Source: Phaseolus vulgaris
Taxonomy: Eukaryota > Streptophyta > Magnoliopsida > Fabales > Fabaceae
Reading direction: 5' to 3'
Length of the DNA: 64,000 nucleotides
Assembly (NCBI RefSeq): GCF_000499845.2
Contig: NC_023753.2
Coordinates: 7,634,791-7,698,790, forward strand
Of this stretch, positions 60,824 through 64,000 are shown one piece after another (the stretch's first letter is position 1; each line of letters begins with the position of its first letter). The translations under genes were made by a program, and so were the position numbers. Below the pieces are notes generated by a model that was given only the letters and a program-made list of their open reading frames with translations, was not told the DNA's origin and did not search any database.

Positions 60824-63763
60824 TCAAACTATACTGGGAGGATCCCCAAACCAGCTGCAGGTAGCACGGGCCCAGCGTGTCCTTATGCAGTCCACCAAAG
60901 GCGCATGCTGAGAAGGCTCCGGTTTCGATACTTCATTGTCCTTCCCAGCAGAGTCACTAGCACTAGGCGCAGATGAAACTTTCACATCTGCCATAAATTC
61001 CTCAGGCGTCCACCTTGGGGGAACTGAAACTCTCAATTTTGTGAGCCGGGGTCTTTGCAGGGGAGTTTCACCCGCAGAATTTACTTGACTGCCATTCAGA
61101 TCTGATTTAGCAATCCCATTAAAATGGTATAGATCAAAGACCTTCTTACCCATCAATCCTGATGAATCCTTCAAACCTCCCAAACTTTTGTCTAGATCCA
61201 AAATTACTTGCCAGAATTCACTCCACACAATGAACCCAGCAGAGCAAAGATGTTCCAGCTTCTCTGGTGGAAATTTGATATCTGTTTCTCTGAGGACTTG
61301 ATGGAAACCTTCCACACTAATGAAACCACCACCTCCACTCTGATCTTGTGCATCAAAAGCTTTGCGTATTTGTGTTTCCCTTCCTTCCAATTCATTCTCA
61401 CTTTGGACGCTGGGGTCTAGAGCAAACAGCACAGTGTAATGAGATTCACTCCCCACAACCCATATGGGCCACTTTGGAGATTTCAGATGCTGACCAACCT
61501 TGCAAAAATTCAGGGATTCTAAAAGTGTGAGAAATCCAACTTCCACATCTCGGGAAATACCTTTCAGAAACATCCCTCCACCTAAATCCATCCTTCCATC
61601 AAACACATTAGGGACAGCCTCCCCACAGAGCAGTAGGTTCACAATTTCCTGCACCACAAGATTCATAGAAAAAGATAAACTCATATATTCTAGTTGTAGA
61701 ACATTATTTATAAGCATCAGTTAAGGATGGGCCCTTTCCAATTATATGTAGTCTGTATACCTGAGAGGCATGCCCAAAAGGTGCTGTAACCAGTGGTAGG
61801 CTGGGATCATCCCTGTCGCTTTGAACCAAGTCCTAAAGGAGAGTAAAATATTAAATGCATTGACTAAGAATTTTTAAAGCCAAAATAACAAGTGAGGCAA
61901 ATTCACTTATCCAGTAGAATTTATGACATCTAACTTAGCATTTTATTCCTCACATTTAAGGATGGGAGAAAAAGATCGACTCAAAATTTTCTAAAAAACA
62001 AATAAATAGAACTAATTTATTTTAAAAGGATGTAGTAACAATTGCCACTGCTTTACACAGCTTTGAACCTAGATCAGCTCAAAATTTAAAGGAGACTAAG
62101 ATGAACTTTGAATGTTAAAATCCTGGATCTAACTCGATGTTGATCCTTCAGTACCCAAGCTAATACAAGCATATGAAAGATGTTGTCATCCACATTATTT
62201 CAATCCAGATTCCATAATATTTTGGTATCAACGATACTAATCAGAGGGTGTGATTGAACATCACACTTTAGATGTTGTGTTGAATCGATATTTTATGATT
62301 ACTAATGTTTTTAGGAGCCTTGTTATGTTAGGAGTGTTATTGGGCTAAACATTATATTGGTTGTATCATGCTTGTAATTGAACTAGGTTATATTATATTA
62401 TTATAAACAAGATTGTAATGTTACCGCTTTATTACCACACTATAACAATTATTTAGAGTCATATTAGTAAATAAAGTAAATTCTCCAATTTTACTTTTCC
62501 ACCCAATTACTATACTTTCAACATGGTATCAATAATATTAACATGTCAGAAGTATTAACCACATTCTGAAAATAGCCCATTTCTGGTCAAAACAAACAGC
62601 ATCTTCCAGTAAATTTTTTGAATTTAGAGTTTGACAAACAAATCAGAGAACCAAACCTGAAAATCTTTTAGATTATGTTTAAGAGAAGCTTAAAGTTGAA
62701 AAAAAAAGACCTCTGGCAAAATCATTGAGCACCCACCACCACCACTCTAAGACCCCTTTGGGTGCAGGTATGCTCCAGGAGCTCAGGGCCCTATCAAGGC
62801 CCTGAATGAATTGAGTTCAAGGGCAGGGATGGGGAATGGCATCAAGAGACCCTGATATTTTTTTAAAGCCAATTCAAGCCACCAGCAACACATTAATTAG
62901 CTCGGTTGTCACTGGCCTTCTGCCAATTTCCAAGCATTTTTAAAACTCACATTCATATCTCAAATACATTGCATTTTTACAATCCAAAAGATCGGGACAA
63001 CCAAAACCCAATAAAGAATTCTATCACACTGTCATTGATTTAAATTGAATAATAGGAGCAAGCAATTAGAAGTACAAACTCAATCAACCTAATAATACAG
63101 TTAGCAAATCACCCAGCAGAATTCTTCTATTTATAGAAAAAGAGTTCACATATTCAGTCACGAGTAGTTCATTCTGAGTAGGAAGAAAAGAAAATAGAGG
63201 GGAAAAAATAGTCCAATATCTCTTGCTTTAAAAGACAGTAAATTCAGGGACTGTAAAATGCAATTTGAAAAGTAACAGAGCTTGAAGCAGGCAAACATAC
63301 CAGTCCTCGTGAGATTAAAGCAGAGATTAGGAAAAGCAATGCTCCCATTCGACTTTGGAAGAAGGGAAGATTTGCTTCAAGCCGTTGCAATGCAGTCATT
63401 TGTGATGTGCATGTTTCAACTCTAAGAACTTTCTGCAGATCCACGGCAGATTCAATGGAAAGACCTTGAAGTGATTTTGTAATAACCTGTTAATGAGACA
63501 AGACTTGATTCATCTGATAAGGTTATCATAGGAGAGATAGAGTAAAAGACAACAATAACAAGATTGGGAATTCAATTCAAAAATATTGCCAACAAAGATG
63601 ATCCTCAAATAACCAATATCAGTACAATAACCAAGGTACCTCATCCTCTGAAATCCCTTCAAAACGCCGAATGTCATTCTCTGGAATGCTCAAAGTTGCA
63701 ATCACAGCCCTTCTATTACTTCCACACGAAAATAAAATTTCACCCATACTTCTTACGAGGGCC
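60824..63763 (-). CDS. MINDY-3-type Lys48-ubiquitin deubiquitinase, C-terminal exons (partial)
   Basis: Four exons are in the window: 63763..63640, 63486..63301, 61832..61761 and 61648..60824 (stop TGA). All are GT-AG and in frame, giving 401 C-terminal residues. The N-terminus with the catalytic Cys (GGPCA motif in the family) lies beyond position 64000. Visible family features include SRMGALLFLISALI, an APFGHASQEIVNLLLCGEAV block and PNVFDGRMDLG. Next come GFLTLLESLNFCKVGQHLKS, then PKWPIWVVGSESHYTVLFAL, in which the His of GSESH is the catalytic His. A degenerate EF-hand-like insert (AFDAQDQSGGGGFISVEGF) and a YHFNG segment match human MINDY-3 (FAM188A). The C-terminal CIRTRWARATCSWFGDPPS corresponds to the MINDY-3 'CLQTKWP...W' end. 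A proline/serine-rich insertion (about 60900-61080) is plant-specific. An LTR relic lies in the intron between 61832 and 63301. Confidence 0.92.
62278..62523 (+). mobile_element. Solo-LTR-like relic with adjacent copia primer-binding site
   Basis: The segment begins TGTTG and ends CAACA, the TG...CA inverted ends of an LTR, and is 246 bp long. It is followed at once by TGGTATCA (62524-62531), the start of the initiator-Met-tRNA primer-binding site of Ty1/copia elements. No gag/pol follows and no second LTR was found. It lies in a MINDY-3 intron, in the opposite orientation to the gene. Confidence 0.6.
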
Positions 63764-64000
63764 CTGCCACAAAATCACACAACAGAAATATATCATGAGC
63801 ATAGCGTAAGTAAAACCATGAAAGAACACACTGACCACTTTTAAAGACCAGTGGAACTCAGAAGGAACTAAATTTTATAAACATATGCATATGATTCAAC
63901 AAGACTACATTCGGCTAATAAGGATGTCACAGTAGAATCACAATAGAAGACAATGATAACAAGAAAGGAAATTTAATTCAATCTTATTGCCAACAAACAA

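Noticed and set aside
1..64000. CRISPR arrays, bacterial operons, riboswitches, organellar insertions, rRNA or tRNA genes
   Set aside because: Direct repeats present are minisatellites or transposon subterminal arrays without unique spacers. No tRNA cloverleaf or rRNA stretch was recognised by eye; a tRNAscan/Infernal run would be needed to exclude single tRNA genes.

Overview
The window looks like nuclear DNA of a dicot plant, most likely a legume of the bean/cowpea/soybean type. The plant call rests on GT-AG split genes whose spliced products match plant families, AT-rich intergenic DNA, long (AT)n and (ATT)n tracts, and plant-type LINE, Ty3/gypsy, CACTA-like, Helitron-like and Ulp1-bearing transposon debris. 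The legume call is an inference from the look of the LINE and interspersed repeats and cannot be proved without a search.

I can support six protein-coding genes. (1) 1..2121, minus: the 5' end of an ACT-domain Raf-like protein kinase of the STY8/STY17/STY46 type, which runs off the left edge. (2) 5892..13717, minus: a five-exon group I (VIP1/RF2-like) bZIP factor of 379 aa with a degraded leucine zipper and transposon-loaded introns. (3) 36721..37392, plus: a single-exon nodulin-21/VTL-type vacuolar iron transporter homologue of 223 aa. (4) 41688..49509, minus: translation initiation factor eIF5B, 12 coding exons, 1365 aa, reconstructed splice by splice. (5) 58157..59407, minus: a single-exon PORR-domain organelle RNA splicing factor of 416 aa (WTF9-like). 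(6) 60824..63763, minus: the last four exons of a MINDY-3-type deubiquitinase, which runs off the right edge.

Layout: about 1-14 kb holds the kinase and bZIP genes. The bZIP gene is bracketed by two inverted relics of the same LINE RNase H tail. About 14-36.5 kb is a gene-poor transposon graveyard: LINE pieces, a 1.35-kb Helitron-like element, several copies of a ~365-bp fold-back CACTA-ended MITE, subterminal-repeat arrays of CACTA-like elements and a gypsy integrase relic. About 36.7-49.9 kb holds the iron transporter and eIF5B. About 50-57 kb is a second repeat zone, with a tandem duplication split by a hAT-like element and an Ulp1-protease transposon relic. About 57-64 kb holds PORR and MINDY-3, plus a broken copy of a MINDY-3 exon at about 56.9 kb on the far side of the PORR gene.

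The genes are unrelated housekeeping or regulatory loci (signalling, transcription, metal transport, translation, organelle RNA splicing, deubiquitination); nothing suggests they work as a pathway. I found no clear previously undescribed system. The observations most worth following are the bZIP with a weakened zipper, the MINDY-3 exon relic, the Helitron-like element with a precise proposed boundary, and the fold-back MITE family.
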